DNA of 64,000 nt from NCBI GenBank assembly GCA_954871525.1, contig OX940865.1, positions 124,001 through 188,000 on the forward strand, in the 5' to 3' direction. The notes under the pieces are model-generated. The model did no database searches, was not told where the DNA came from, and saw nothing but the letters and a program-made list of their open reading frames with translations. The position numbers and the translations under genes were made by a program. Source of the stretch: Parietaria judaica (Eukaryota > Streptophyta > Magnoliopsida > Rosales > Urticaceae). Position 1 is the first letter of the stretch. The number at the start of each line of letters is the position of its first letter. Of the stretch, positions 36,401 to 46,896 are shown piece by piece.

Positions 36401-39400
36401 AGATTACATGGATCAAATGTGGTACAGTTTTTTGACAAAAATTTTTAAAGTGACTATTTGCGCACATGTCGCGTATTAGAAGGGAAAATTGTGCCAAATA
36501 TTCTTAAGAAAATGGTCGAGCAGCTTTGATAGCGAAGTAAGATGACATACCTGCACGTGCCAGGATTCAGGGTCATTTTCGTTGGTGCAAAATGACTCCG
36601 ACAGCCCAATGATGTCAGGAATCCTTTCTAATCTGAGCAAAGCATCATCATATGAATTCTTTTTGAGTTTCGACATCCCTTGTGGCTTCGAAGCTTTTAG
36701 CCAACGCTCTTCAAAGTTAGTCAAAACATCATAAGCGGCAGGGCCTTCGATCCTAGAATGCAAGTCGTGCCATGGCTCTCTCGGACAACCAACAACACTG
36801 CCCTATATATTTGCAAGAAAATAGTTATTTCTACTGAGAGTATGTATCAGTGATTTTATTAGCATCAGTTAGTTATATTATTATTTTAGAGGGATTTGTC
36901 CGAAGTATATTTCCTAAATTAGTCCTAAGTGGTATATTACTGAAAAAATATTCAAATATTCTATTGCCAAACATACAAAGATTTTCTGTTAAAGCACTAA
37001 ATTATTGTGTAAGAGAAAATTACTGTTTCAAGACAAATTCAAAGCAACTCTCTAAATAAATTTTCTATCACTCCTTTATAAATGCATTTTCTTAATGTTT
37101 ATTATGATCTTGGATATGAAACCTTAAATTTTAGCTCAGGCCCTTGTTTCATTTATCTGAGAAAAAAAATATATATAAATCACTTTGAACGGTATTGGCA
37201 AGCTAGATAGTGAGCTAGTTGTTAAACATCTAAAATCCGTGATAATAATAATAATAATAATACTAAAGAGAACAGCATTAGTAATTACCGTATAAGTCGG
37301 GTTGTGAAAGTCATCCTTATGCAATGTTCCGAGCGTCCTAAAAAGGGGATGCTGCGGAGAGTCGTATCTCCCGTCACATAAATCAAGCCCTCCAACAAAA
37401 GCTATGATCTTTCTTCTGTTATTGCCAGCATCGGCATCCACAATTACGGTTTTCTGATGGTGCGTATATATCGTCTCGACTTCCTGGGAATAAAGAGTTT
37501 CCGATAGATACTGTTAGAATGTTATTAAATTACAAAAATCGTTTACACATAATAAGAGTCGTAGAACAACTTGCAAAATGTGATTACAGATTTATAGTAT
37601 ATTCAACTGTAAAGATTAAGTCCTTTCCAAAATAATGAATCAAACAATACAGACCCTTTGCTTCATCCAACTGTGCCGCTTTCCAGCAGAGCGAGGACAC
37701 AGCAGAACTTGCACTGATGAGTGCTTGAAAAATCTCCGAGTTTCCTCATCGTGAGTCGCCATGATTCCATCCTGAATATATATACTCATTTGAATAAGAG
37801 GTGGACGTAACTGGAAAGTTAACTTGCAAATCAAGGGAAAGTTTAAAAGCTGTAAAAAGTAAAAACAATGAAGAATCAAGTAGTTACACACGATTACGTA
37901 TATTAATAAACATTTTGATTTCAAAATAAAATATAAAGTAAAGTCAATAAACAATCAAAATTACTTAAGAGCACATCACATATCAATAAATTAAGCAAGT
38001 TTGTATGATCTAAAAAAAGAAAATATTCCTTACTAACTGTATTAATTAAATCACATACTAAATATTGATCACTAATTGGATTAATAAAAAATAAAATAAG
38101 GCGCGAAACTCACGGTTTTATAGCCCAAAATGTTTCTCGAAGTGGGATCATCCCACACGAGCAGAAGCACTCTCACTCCTTCCTGAGATTTCGACCTCAA
38201 AATATCACCGAGTGAGAAATTCGAGGCTTGACTACCATCTCGGACTAGCTTAACATTGTGCCACACGGACCACCCGGTGATGTAAATCATCCTCCGTGCT
38301 TGGCACACCGCATCAAAGATGTCTCTCCAACACTTTCCGTGGACATACTTGAATCCCCCGTCAAGCATCAATTCCGGTATTGCCCCGTCTGGAACGTCGG
38401 CGTCTTGATAAAGAGTGACTCTTCCACCTTTCCTAAGTGGAAAATATGTTCCGGGCACTCCGTAATAATCCGGTCCAGCCCCTACTCCAAAATGATATAT
38501 GCTTAGTTGTTCCATTGGAATGAACTGAATTGAGAGCTTCAAAACCGCTCCCTGTTTGCAAGGCTTCCCATTAGTGTTTAAAACGGGGAAAACTCCTTCA
38601 ATTCGTTGTCCGGAGTACAAATGTTCTGTTGGAATCGCCACAACACCGATTTGTTGTGACCCCACAATGTCACTATCTTTGACAATGAAGTGTACTTCAG
38701 CGGCATTATGTGCTACGGGAACGTAGAAATGCTGTTCCCAAACGGGATCTTCCGAATTGCTGATCACAAAAGTTCTTCCAATCACGGCGTTTGATACTGA
38801 GATCGTAACGTAGGGATCACTTGTGATCTTACTCTTCATATGCCCTTCGATCTTGTTGCTCACGTTCACCGGTAGCTTGGCAAACACGTCACCCAAGGTT
38901 TTGTGGAACATGTCCATGTTCGGGAGGTTTTTAGCTTCGTGCACCCAAATATCGAGATTCCCGTGTAAGAGCAAGACTCTCAAGGACCCTTTGTTCTGTT
39001 GAGGCACAATCTGCAGGCTCTGGCTGTTCTGTGAGCTGAACGAGGAAGAAGGAGAATAAAGTGGGCGAACAGAATCACTCCCGAAAGAGCTGTTCGGGTG
39101 CCCGTAAAACTCCCCGTGCCCGTTGTACCGTCCACTCTGCGGCGACTCCGGAAAAACCGCGGGCGCAGGTGGGGATGCGGGAGCAGAGGGTCGATGGTTA
39201 TCCGACAAATGCACATTGCTGAAAAGATCATCCAGGCGCGGGTACACAGGTGGCGCACTAGGAGGCAGTGAATAAGCCTCGAAACTCTCTTGTCGGGGTA
39301 GATGACCGGAGAAGCTGTTCTCACGTGGCGGCGGCGGGGGGATGACGGAGGGCGGCGGATAGAGGGAATCGGGCGGCACGGCGTAGTTATAATGGCCCGA

Positions 39401-39640
39401 GGAGGCAGAGTTGTAGAGGAAGCTTCCGTGGGGTTGGAGATTGGGTTGAGGAGGTGAGTAATTGTACGAGTGCGGAGGCTGGTAGCTGAAATAGGCTGAA
39501 GGAGATGGTAGAAACGGAGGAGGCTGAGGAAACACTTGGTGGGTGTGTGGAGGTGAAGGTGGAGGTGGGTATGGCGATGGCGATGGCGATGGCGGAGCTG
39601 GAGGGGGATATCTGTAAGGATCCCAACCGTAATTCTCCAT
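33436..39640 (-). CDS. PLDBETA1: Phospholipase D, C2 type, beta class
   Basis: Hydrolyses phosphatidylcholine and other phospholipids to phosphatidic acid. The beta class needs PIP2 and micromolar calcium and acts in membrane signalling. Ten exons join in frame: 39640-38114, 37771-37655, 37483-37289, 36802-36551, 36141-36073, 35902-35755, 35651-35503, 35201-35025, 34474-34277, 33729-33436. Together they encode 1041 residues, close to Arabidopsis PLD beta (about 1080). Residues 1-200 are a Pro/Tyr/Ser-rich tail typical of PLD beta. A C2 domain follows (about 215-365, starting [11 protein letters not shown]). Both HxKxxxxD active-site motifs are intact: H557-K559-D564 in exon 3 and H892-K894-D899 in exon 9. 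All introns are GT-AG. I chose the ATG at 39640 (MENYGWDPY), like PLD beta starts, over an in-frame ATG at 39673 that would lie inside a probable 5' UTR intron. The beta rather than gamma assignment rests on the long N-terminal tail. No inactivating change was seen. Confidence 0.93.
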
Positions 39641-39641
39641 T

Positions 39642-39721
39642 CTAGTAAGACCCTCAAAGACTATCAAGATCAAAACTTGGATTTCGGTTGTGATCAGAGA
39701 GAATCAGGAAAGAAAGTTTAC
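39642..39721 (-). other. Probable 5' UTR intron of the PLD gene
   Basis: On the minus strand GAAG|GTAAAC (donor at 39721) and TTACTAG|AATGG (acceptor at 39642) bound an 80-bp tract directly upstream of the start codon. If spliced, it removes the in-frame ATG at 39673. Inferred from splice-site form only. Confidence 0.45.
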
Positions 39722-40839
39722 CTTCAGCGAGCGAGGAAGTATTCAATTAATGGCGCGTTGAATTGAATGCTTTGGAAACTTCGAAGAAAGGAAAGGAAGA
39801 AGACGAACAACGCAGATTCTCTCTCTCTCTTACGACTTGGGACACTTGAAGGAAAAAAAAAAGAGATTACCGGAATTTGCCGGTTATCTTCCCCAACAAT
39901 TAGTCAATCTAATAAGAATTAGCGAATTTACTCTTTTTTTTTTTTCTTCACCAAAATGATGTCCGGGTTTAATTGGGTTGGATTGAGTTTGGGTTCTCAA
40001 CAACATTAACACTAAATAAGGTTTTATCTCGAATTTAATTAGGTATTGTGTTGGGTTTTAGGGGGATTTATCTCAATCTCGGGAATAAATAATCTAGATT
40101 AAAACGTAAATCAATAAATTACAGATTTCAAAATTTTACCAAACTTGGTGACTTTTTCCTCTGAGACGCGTTTGGTCGTTTTCTTGGGATTTGTGCACAC
40201 TCCTCCTTCTCCGTGTACTCCGAATCATAGCTCAAAACATATCAAGTCTCTATTTCGTTCACCACCTCGCCTCGAGAACTCAATTGTGGATCGGAAAACA
40301 CAATTTCGGTATACTAGTACATTATCGGTGTTTGGATGAAGACTGAACTTCACACATGGGGAGAGAAAAACCACAAAGTCCTTTTGGCCTTTGGGGATAT
40401 GACTAGGCGATTTTCTCGGATGAATATTAGGTTTTGGTTATATATGAGTACCTCAAGATGTTCTTTTTACATATGCAGTAATTATAAAGTTCTTTTTTAA
40501 CCTTATCTATAATGTATATCTATTAATTATAGGGGTAATCGGGGCATAGTTCCGTAAACTTAAGTCAACTAGGGCAGCATATGTTCAAACTCATTTAAAA
40601 GCAGCATATGCATGTAACGTTAGCCAAAGTGATTTGACTTTTTTCTCCAATTTTGACTAGCATTCGTTAGTCAAACTGCCCAAACAACAATCACATTGCC
40701 ACGTAGCATTGTCACCTCGTCGAATTTCAATGTGGCATTGTCACCTCGTCGAATTTCAATGTGGAATTTCAGTTAACTACAAAATGCACGAACCGTACAT
40801 AAAGATATATGTTCTAGTTTAGACTATGACAAAATTACT
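39722..40839. other. PLD 5' UTR, promoter region and upstream intergenic DNA
   Basis: A (CT)n tract at 39819-39832 (GA-rich on the PLD strand) probably lies in the 5' leader. No TATA box could be assigned with confidence. A 29-bp tandem duplication (CATTGTCACCTCGTCGAATT...) occupies 40707-40735 and 40736-40764. A short open frame at 40145-40339 has no recognisable family. Confidence 0.4.
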
Positions 40840-41918
40840 AAAACTGGAGTCTGTGTCAAATTTCGAAAAGTTTTATTTGTTTGCGGCAAACGTGCACAAA
40901 TTTGGTACGGGAAATATAATAGTCAAAAGATGATGGAATTTAATTTTTTTTTGATCTACTTGAAAGTTGATAGAAATTTAATTCTGGCAAATTTATTTTT
41001 TAGAACCGAGTCGATCCGACTAGCGGTTTGAGATTTATGAATTGAATGCGTTTAACCTATGATTACGGATTGCATTAATTAATTAACATGTCAAAAATAA
41101 AATGAGGGACTGCTGCCACTATATTTTAAGGTGTGACATAAGATAGAATATATAATATAATTTATTTATTGGACTTACTTGTTAATTGATAAGGATTTAA
41201 ATCTGAATTAAGTTTATACATATAAACTTAATGAGGAGGCTTTGATATAATATATATACATATAATTATTGAAGATCGAAGAAGTCAAACCTTGACCTGG
41301 GAGTGCGTACCACACCAGTTAGACGCGCGAATTGGCTATGCAAACCTTTGTATAATTGCAGCATATGTACATAATAATGGTTAGGTTGTTGAGAAAATCA
41401 CTCAAACTAATTTAATCTATGACATCTGTTTAGATTTAATCTATGGAAACTAATTTTTGTATTTATTAATAAATGGGATTTTGATTTTACAAATATGTTA
41501 AACTTTGTGACCAAGTTTAGTGGCAGAGAAAAAGTCATTTGATCATTACAATAAAGATTTAATATGGACGGCTAGATTAGATTTATTTTATTAATAAAAT
41601 TCAAATCTTCTTCTTGGATTAATTTGGGCCATTGATTTCTAATCAATTAGATGATTCAAGGGATGCATTTTTCGCTAGGTGGTTGGAGCTTGACTTTATA
41701 AATAAGGAGTTCATACTACTCTCTTTTTTTCACACTTTAGAATAAAAAAAATTGTGCTCCCTCATTAGGGAATGTGAATTTCTCTCCCTAATGAGCTAGA
41801 CTCGATTCATGTTACGAGTAACTTTTTTGCTTTATATATTTTTTATTTAAACGTTACCCTTGTGCACCGAGGGACATATCCTGATGATTAATCTAGGGAT
41901 GTTAATAAAATCCCAACA
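40840..41918 (+). repeat. Degenerate LTR related to family B
   Basis: Aligns loosely with the second half of family B LTRs. Landmarks are the GTCTGTGTCA-like start, GAACCGAGTCGATCCGACTA, then ACTTTATAAATAAGGAGTTC at about 41694 in the place of the B promoter, and an end in AAATCCCAACA at 41918. There is no recognisable internal region or target duplication. Confidence 0.55.
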
Positions 41919-42290
41919 CCTTTTTGTCTGGTTCTCCTGAATGCAGCCACAAAAGTGCCTTGAGTTGTCCTTGATACAGCCTGCTGGCCCCACGAGAGGA
42001 CCCTCTAATTGGAATGTTGTATCCACATTCAATTTCCATCTGTCTTCTTGGGAAGGGACCAAACCTTGGGTTTGATGATGATCCGAGAGTAGGTTGACTG
42101 GTTTCTGAATCTCTTGTAGTCCCCCTTGCTCATTAAAGACCGTTGGAAGACCTGGCTGACAGTTCCTCTCTGATCATGAAGTTGTTTATTTCGTTGGTTC
42201 CATACGTCCAACATGTGCGCTAAGGATTCCGTACCATGGTGACGTGCTTTTTTGCTTGGCGTTGGCGTGTTCATTCTCATCGTTCCTTGA
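41919..42290 (-). pseudogene. LINE-type 3' fragment (RNase H-like end)
   Basis: Two overlapping minus-strand frames read in the order expected of the C-terminal end of a plant non-LTR retrotransposon or its relatives. 42280-42029 has DVWNQRNKQLHDQR, as in the W-x-x-RN region after the reverse transcriptase. 42062-41919 has DRWKLNVDTTFQLEGPLVG, the start of the plant RNase H-like domain. A frameshift lies between them, and the 5' part (ORF1 and reverse transcriptase) is absent. It is cut off where the LTR relic begins at 41918. Confidence 0.6.
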
Positions 42291-42444
42291 CAATCAAGGA
42301 GTTTTGCACAACCTTTTTTTCTACTGTAGTGGCCAAGATATTAGGGAATACGTGGTGTCTTTGTCGTACATTCGCATGAAGGTTCCTCGTAAGAGGTGTG
42401 GCAGTCACTAATCCCGTGAGCCACGAGGGCAAGAATGGGTAAGC

Positions 42445-42792
42445 TGTGCAGTCCAACATCGTCTGGGAAAGGAGATGTGCTGATGGGCCTGAGACTGTGC
42501 AAGAATGGGACTGCACGGTTATCGGAGATCATACAGGTATGGGACTGTATGGTCGAAAAGGCTTAAAAAGAATTGATTGGTACTACCTATGTCAACAAGA
42601 TGCATCTTTTTTTCGGTAGCTTGTTCATAAGAACTCCAAAGTTAAGCGTGCTTGGCTTGGAGTAGTCCTATGATGGGTGACCTCGTGGGAAGTTTCTCGG
42701 GAAGCATGCAGGTGAGGACAAAGCACGCTGAAAAGACTCGTGTTGGCTTGTGGGGACAGTGGTCAATTCGATTGAGCACTCGGGGTGTTACA
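42445..42792 (+). mobile_element. Cassandra-type TRIM solo LTR carrying 5S rRNA sequence
   Basis: 348 bp from TGTGCAGTCCAACATCG to GGGGTGTTACA. It contains a 5S rRNA-derived block at 42631-42705. The LTR form (AGTCCCACATCG-like start, 5S block in the middle, GTTACA end) is that of the Cassandra terminal-repeat retrotransposons in miniature, which encode no protein. A second copy is at 54679-55004. No partner LTR, primer site or target duplication was seen, so it is probably a solo LTR. Confidence 0.8.
42631..42705 (+). pseudogene. 5S rRNA-like segment within Cassandra LTR
   Basis: GAACTCCAAAGTTAAGCGTG followed by CTTGGCTTGGAGTAGTCC and ATGATGGGTGACCTCGTGGG matches the 5S rRNA internal promoter and 3' half. 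It keeps box A (AGTTAAGCGTGC) and box C (GATGGGTGACC). It is not a genuine 5S gene: the 5' third is missing and it is embedded in an LTR. Confidence 0.8.
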
Positions 42793-43637
42793 ACAGGGTA
42801 GACTCCAAATGGCATTGTTGATGGGTTCGGGCTCCAGCGCATCTTCTGGGCCCGTCTCATTTTGACTTTGGTTCTCGCCCACTGCGTCCATCGTATGAGC
42901 ATACGTCAAGCTCGAGAGCCTTTGGGAGGTTGACCAGAAGGTTGATGAAGAAAGGTAGCATGCTTTCCGTCACTGAGCCTCGGCGATGGATCCAGGTAGG
43001 CTTCTTTGCAGATTCGATGGATGGCTTTGTCGATGTGGATGAGGCGGAATTGTTTGTCCCAGTTCATACTCAGGTGCTTCCCCCTGTGGAGCATGCCATC
43101 CTCGTGCTTCTTTGATGAGGGGTGCTCGTCATTCGTCTCCAACGGCGGCAGGTGCCCGTCATCATTCTTCGGTGAAGACTTCGTCTGTGGCAAAGGTTCT
43201 TTTTCCTGAGCGGCGTACTCCTTCAGTGACTTGCCATTTTTCAGCTGCTCCAGCTTCGTCGAATTTTGTAGGTATAACTCCTTTGCTTAGTCTTCAATAG
43301 CTGTGTTATTTGGTGTTGCTTACTTTATTTTGTCGCCGTGCAGATTCGTCTGGTTCCCGAGGGGCGTTTAGGAAGTTTGTTCCCCAGATGTGTCATCAGG
43401 CATCTGCTGCTGCTCGTGCTGCTCATGTTCCAAAACCATCTGGCAACGGTCTCGACGAATGTACCTTTCGAATCTTGAAGCAGAGACTGTCAACGGAGAA
43501 TGGGTCTTTTTCTCGTCGTTCACGTTCTTCGTCTGTTAAAAAAGCTGGGGATTCCCCTCGTTGGTTTCGTCAGTGCAGCGACGGTCAGAGCGAGGTGTTG
43601 CCTCCTGCTACGGCCTCGGATGGTGATTATCAGCGCC
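42793..43637 (+). pseudogene. Unidentified ORF remnant, continued at 50971-51180
   Basis: Codon-like plus-strand sequence without a recognised family. The frame 43310-43642 (residues such as FRKFVPQMCHQASAAARAAH) is cut by the LTR element at 43643. Reading resumes after it at 50971 (PVFIPSFGGVPGSNG; then SLKRLCIESVSDLRPQTFA and a stop). A tract from GTAGGTATAACT (43269) to CCGTGCAG (43342) looks like an intron. It may be a captured gene fragment or an uncommon transposon ORF; I cannot say which. Confidence 0.35.
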
Positions 43638-45206
43638 AGGCGTGTAACGACCCACTTTTTTTTGGTCGCTACTTCTCATACTTAAACTTTTCGAAATTTT
43701 AAAAAGGAATAAGAAAAGGTTTCTAAACTTGTTGTCAAACTTTTTTTTTATATATATATAATAAGAAATACTTCATAAACATATTAAAAAAAACCTCGTA
43801 ATTATCCATAAAACATAGTAAACATCTTAGAGCCAAAAGACAAGATGTCGATATTACAATACTTAGGTTCATAATGCTAATCCTCCGTTGAGGTTTGAAA
43901 ATAAGTTCCTAAAATAAAATGCAAATATGATAGTTTTCGGATAAGCCACGATGCTGGTTCCGCTCCATCCGCTCCTAACTCCCAACTCCCAACTCCCAAC
44001 TCCCAACTGGTTTCTTACCTGAATCCACATCACAACTATAATGAGCTAACGCCCAGTACGTACAAGCTAATATAACTCACAATAAAAATAAATAACTTAA
44101 GAATCATGTAATTCACTCATGTTGTAAGGTTTCGTACAACATCAGTTTAGAGGTACATATCATAACATAAAATCTTTTAACATATCGTAATATTTATATA
44201 CATATTCATAACATAATTTTGGACCCTGCGTACGTACCTTTGCGCGCAACCAACGAGAGATCGGGGGAGCTACCCAAACCGAATCATTCCCGTGGCATCA
44301 TAACATATCATAATGAGACCTTAGTCATCTCTTGTACGACGCTTTTAAAAACATTTCTTGTAAAATCATATATTTACGTCTAAATATATTTGTATCATAA
44401 AAATATACGTATCATTTTCATATCATAACGTCATGCTTAAATAAACAATATCACAAGCATATAATCACAGCTAAATAACAATCATACGAACCATATTAAC
44501 CATACATAAACATTCTCACTTATAGATATAACACACAATACTATTGTTGTGATGTAGGTGAGTACTTGTACGTACCTTAGTCCTTACGAAAATATTTCTT
44601 AACACAAGTTGGTGCCTGCGGAGCACGAGTTTCGTGATATTTAACTTCCAAACATCAGATTTTCCAGTACTATGAAACGTAACTTCTTATTCCAGAATAT
44701 GCTCATGAACTAATCCTATAATCCACTAAAAAAGGTTGTGTTTCTTTCGAACCTAATAATGCTTAGAACCTATTCATACTATCAAAAAATCACCTATAGA
44801 GAAAATAACTGTACACATATGCATGTCTAAAAAAAGGTTCCTATACTGACATACAATATAAATAAAATAGGCTTTACATTATATTATTGATATTATATAT
44901 ATCGCTAGAAAAATGTAGAAAGCTTGAATATAACTCGAAAAATATTATCTATACTACATGGGCTTAAATATGATTAAAATAACGATTTGTATATATTTAA
45001 AAATAATAATAATCACTGTACTAATCATCTAATAAGATTATTCGTATATATATCAAAATACATAACATCGGTATTTGAAAATATCAATTCTCTTAATCTA
45101 AAAAAGTTTAGTTAATAATAAAATAGGATTAAATCTTAATAATCCAAACTTGTTTTATACACTTTTGCCACAAATGGACAGGAATTAAAACCTGTATATG
45201 AGTACC

Positions 45207-45247
<41 letters not shown>

Positions 45248-46429
45248 GTATACATATATAAAAATAAAAGATCATGATAAATGCTATATACATTATATAA
45301 CTATATACACATATAAGAAAAACACACAGATCCTCCCTTTTTCTTTTTCTTTTTCTTTTTTCTTATTTGCCGCACATAAAAGTATAGAGTATATGTATGC
45401 ATACATATATATATATAACATATATAAATATTTTTACTAATGCATCAGCTCTCACATCCACTATTACTTTCTAGTTTCTATGCTTAAGCTACTACGTGCA
45501 TGTGCATGGGAATGTTTGTGACCATTTCACTAACTTGCATGGACTAAGCTATACTCCTATAACTCCATAAAAAAAAAAAAAAAAAAGCTTCATGCATATG
45601 TGAAACAAGAACGCTCACCTTCACTCGTAAATGTCGGAAACGATCAAAGTTTTGATCTAAAACTGGCCTACGCACTTCGGATCTTGCCGTCGCGCTTTGA
45701 ATCCCGCCGGTGTAGTTTGCGGTTCTTGTCACTGCACTCCAAGGACTCGTGGTTGCGCTCCGAAACTCACCGACACAGTTTGCGGTTTTATCGCCGCGCT
45801 CCGGAAACTCGCCGATGGAACTCGGAACTCGCCGGTGTGTTACGAAAACTAGCCGAAACGCTACGGAATCGTGCCGACGAAGTTTAGAACTCGCCGGTGC
45901 GCTTTGGAAACTTGATGCGGCAACCGTACGAGATCGGCTCTCGGAGATACATGAAAACGTAAGTATTTTGAGTGATGAGAAAAAAAAGGATTTCTTGAGG
46001 ACTCAAGCGTGAGTGAGGGGAGCTCGGAAAGGTTTGAATGTGAGAGTCAAAGAGAGAAATGCCAATAAGTACCCTTGAGAGAAAACATGTTGGGAGAGGG
46101 AAGTGACATCGTTCAAAACCACTTCATTTCAACTAAGGTATGGTCCAAAAAATATCACCATACTCTAACCGTAGCTCAGAGTAGAGTGTGAGATCATGCC
46201 CTTAGTTTATGGGATCCTAATATGACCTTAATCTTTTGATTTGATGGTATACTGAGCGTGTAAATATATGGCAGCATCGATAGAAGCAATACCCATCACT
46301 CTATATATAGGCTTTGCATTATATATAAGGTTAAGTATAGGCTAACGATAAGCAATACGTTTCTATGCATGCATGATACTTTATTTGATTAGTCATTATA
46401 TATATTGCGATTAATGGGCAAAATGTGAA

Positions 46430-46565
46430 TCCGGGTTAAACCCGGATTCGCAAAAAAAAATAATTAAAAAACCCGGATACCGAAATATTCGGGTCCGGGT
46501 TTTTCCGGAACCGGATATTTCGGTATCCGGGAAAATTAATACCCGGATAAACCTTTATCCGGGTT
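46430..46565. repeat. hAT left subterminal palindrome cluster
   Basis: Three hairpin-capable palindromes: AATCCGGGTTAAACCCGGATT; CCCGGATACCGAAATAT pairing with GATATTTCGGTATCCGGG; and ACCCGGATAAACCTTTATCCGGGT. The shared core is CCGGATA. The right-end counterpart is at 50563-50625. Subterminal repeats are the known binding sites of hAT transposases such as Ac; a binding role here is inference. Confidence 0.8.
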
Positions 46566-46728
46566 ATTTAAAAAAAAAATAAAGAGCCGTTGCCTTTTTG
46601 GAGGGTCTGCGGCAAAAGTACCTGACACGCGTCAGAATTTTGTTACCGTTTGAGGCAACGGTAAAAATTGCATGGGGGCCCTTGGAGCTATTATTACACC
46701 TCTTACTCGAATTCCTACACATTTTTCC

Positions 46729-46737
46729 CTATAAATA
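46729..46737 (+). promoter_or_regulatory. TATA box of the hAT transposase gene
   Basis: CTATAAATA lies ~165 bp upstream of the ATG at 46897, followed by a CT-rich leader. Position and form fit a plant core promoter. Confidence 0.5.
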
Positions 46738-46896
46738 CACCATTTCACTCCCATTTTTTTCACACATCCTCTTCTCTTCATCTCCAACTCTCCCAAACTC
46801 TCTCAAGCTCTCAAAAATCCTATTTTACTCTATAGTTTAGCTACTTTATAATTATATAAATACTCTCTATTGTTAGTTTAATATATTGTTGTTAAT

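Noticed and set aside
38980..39657. 225-codon minus-strand frame overlapping PLD exon 1
   Set aside because: It is the frame-shifted shadow of the Pro-rich PLD N-terminal tail (R/H/L-rich), while the PLD frame matches a known protein family.
39641..39673. Upstream in-frame ATG at 39673 as the PLD start
   Set aside because: Family members begin with M-[ED]-N-[YH]-G at the position of 39640. The upstream ATG falls inside a likely 5' UTR intron.
42631..42705. A genuine 5S rRNA gene
   Set aside because: The 5' third is missing, the block is embedded in an LTR-like unit that recurs at 54679, and there is no tandem array or terminator.
45198..45440. Plus-strand frame rich in Y, I and K
   Set aside because: Translation of an (AT)n microsatellite and pyrimidine tract, not a gene.
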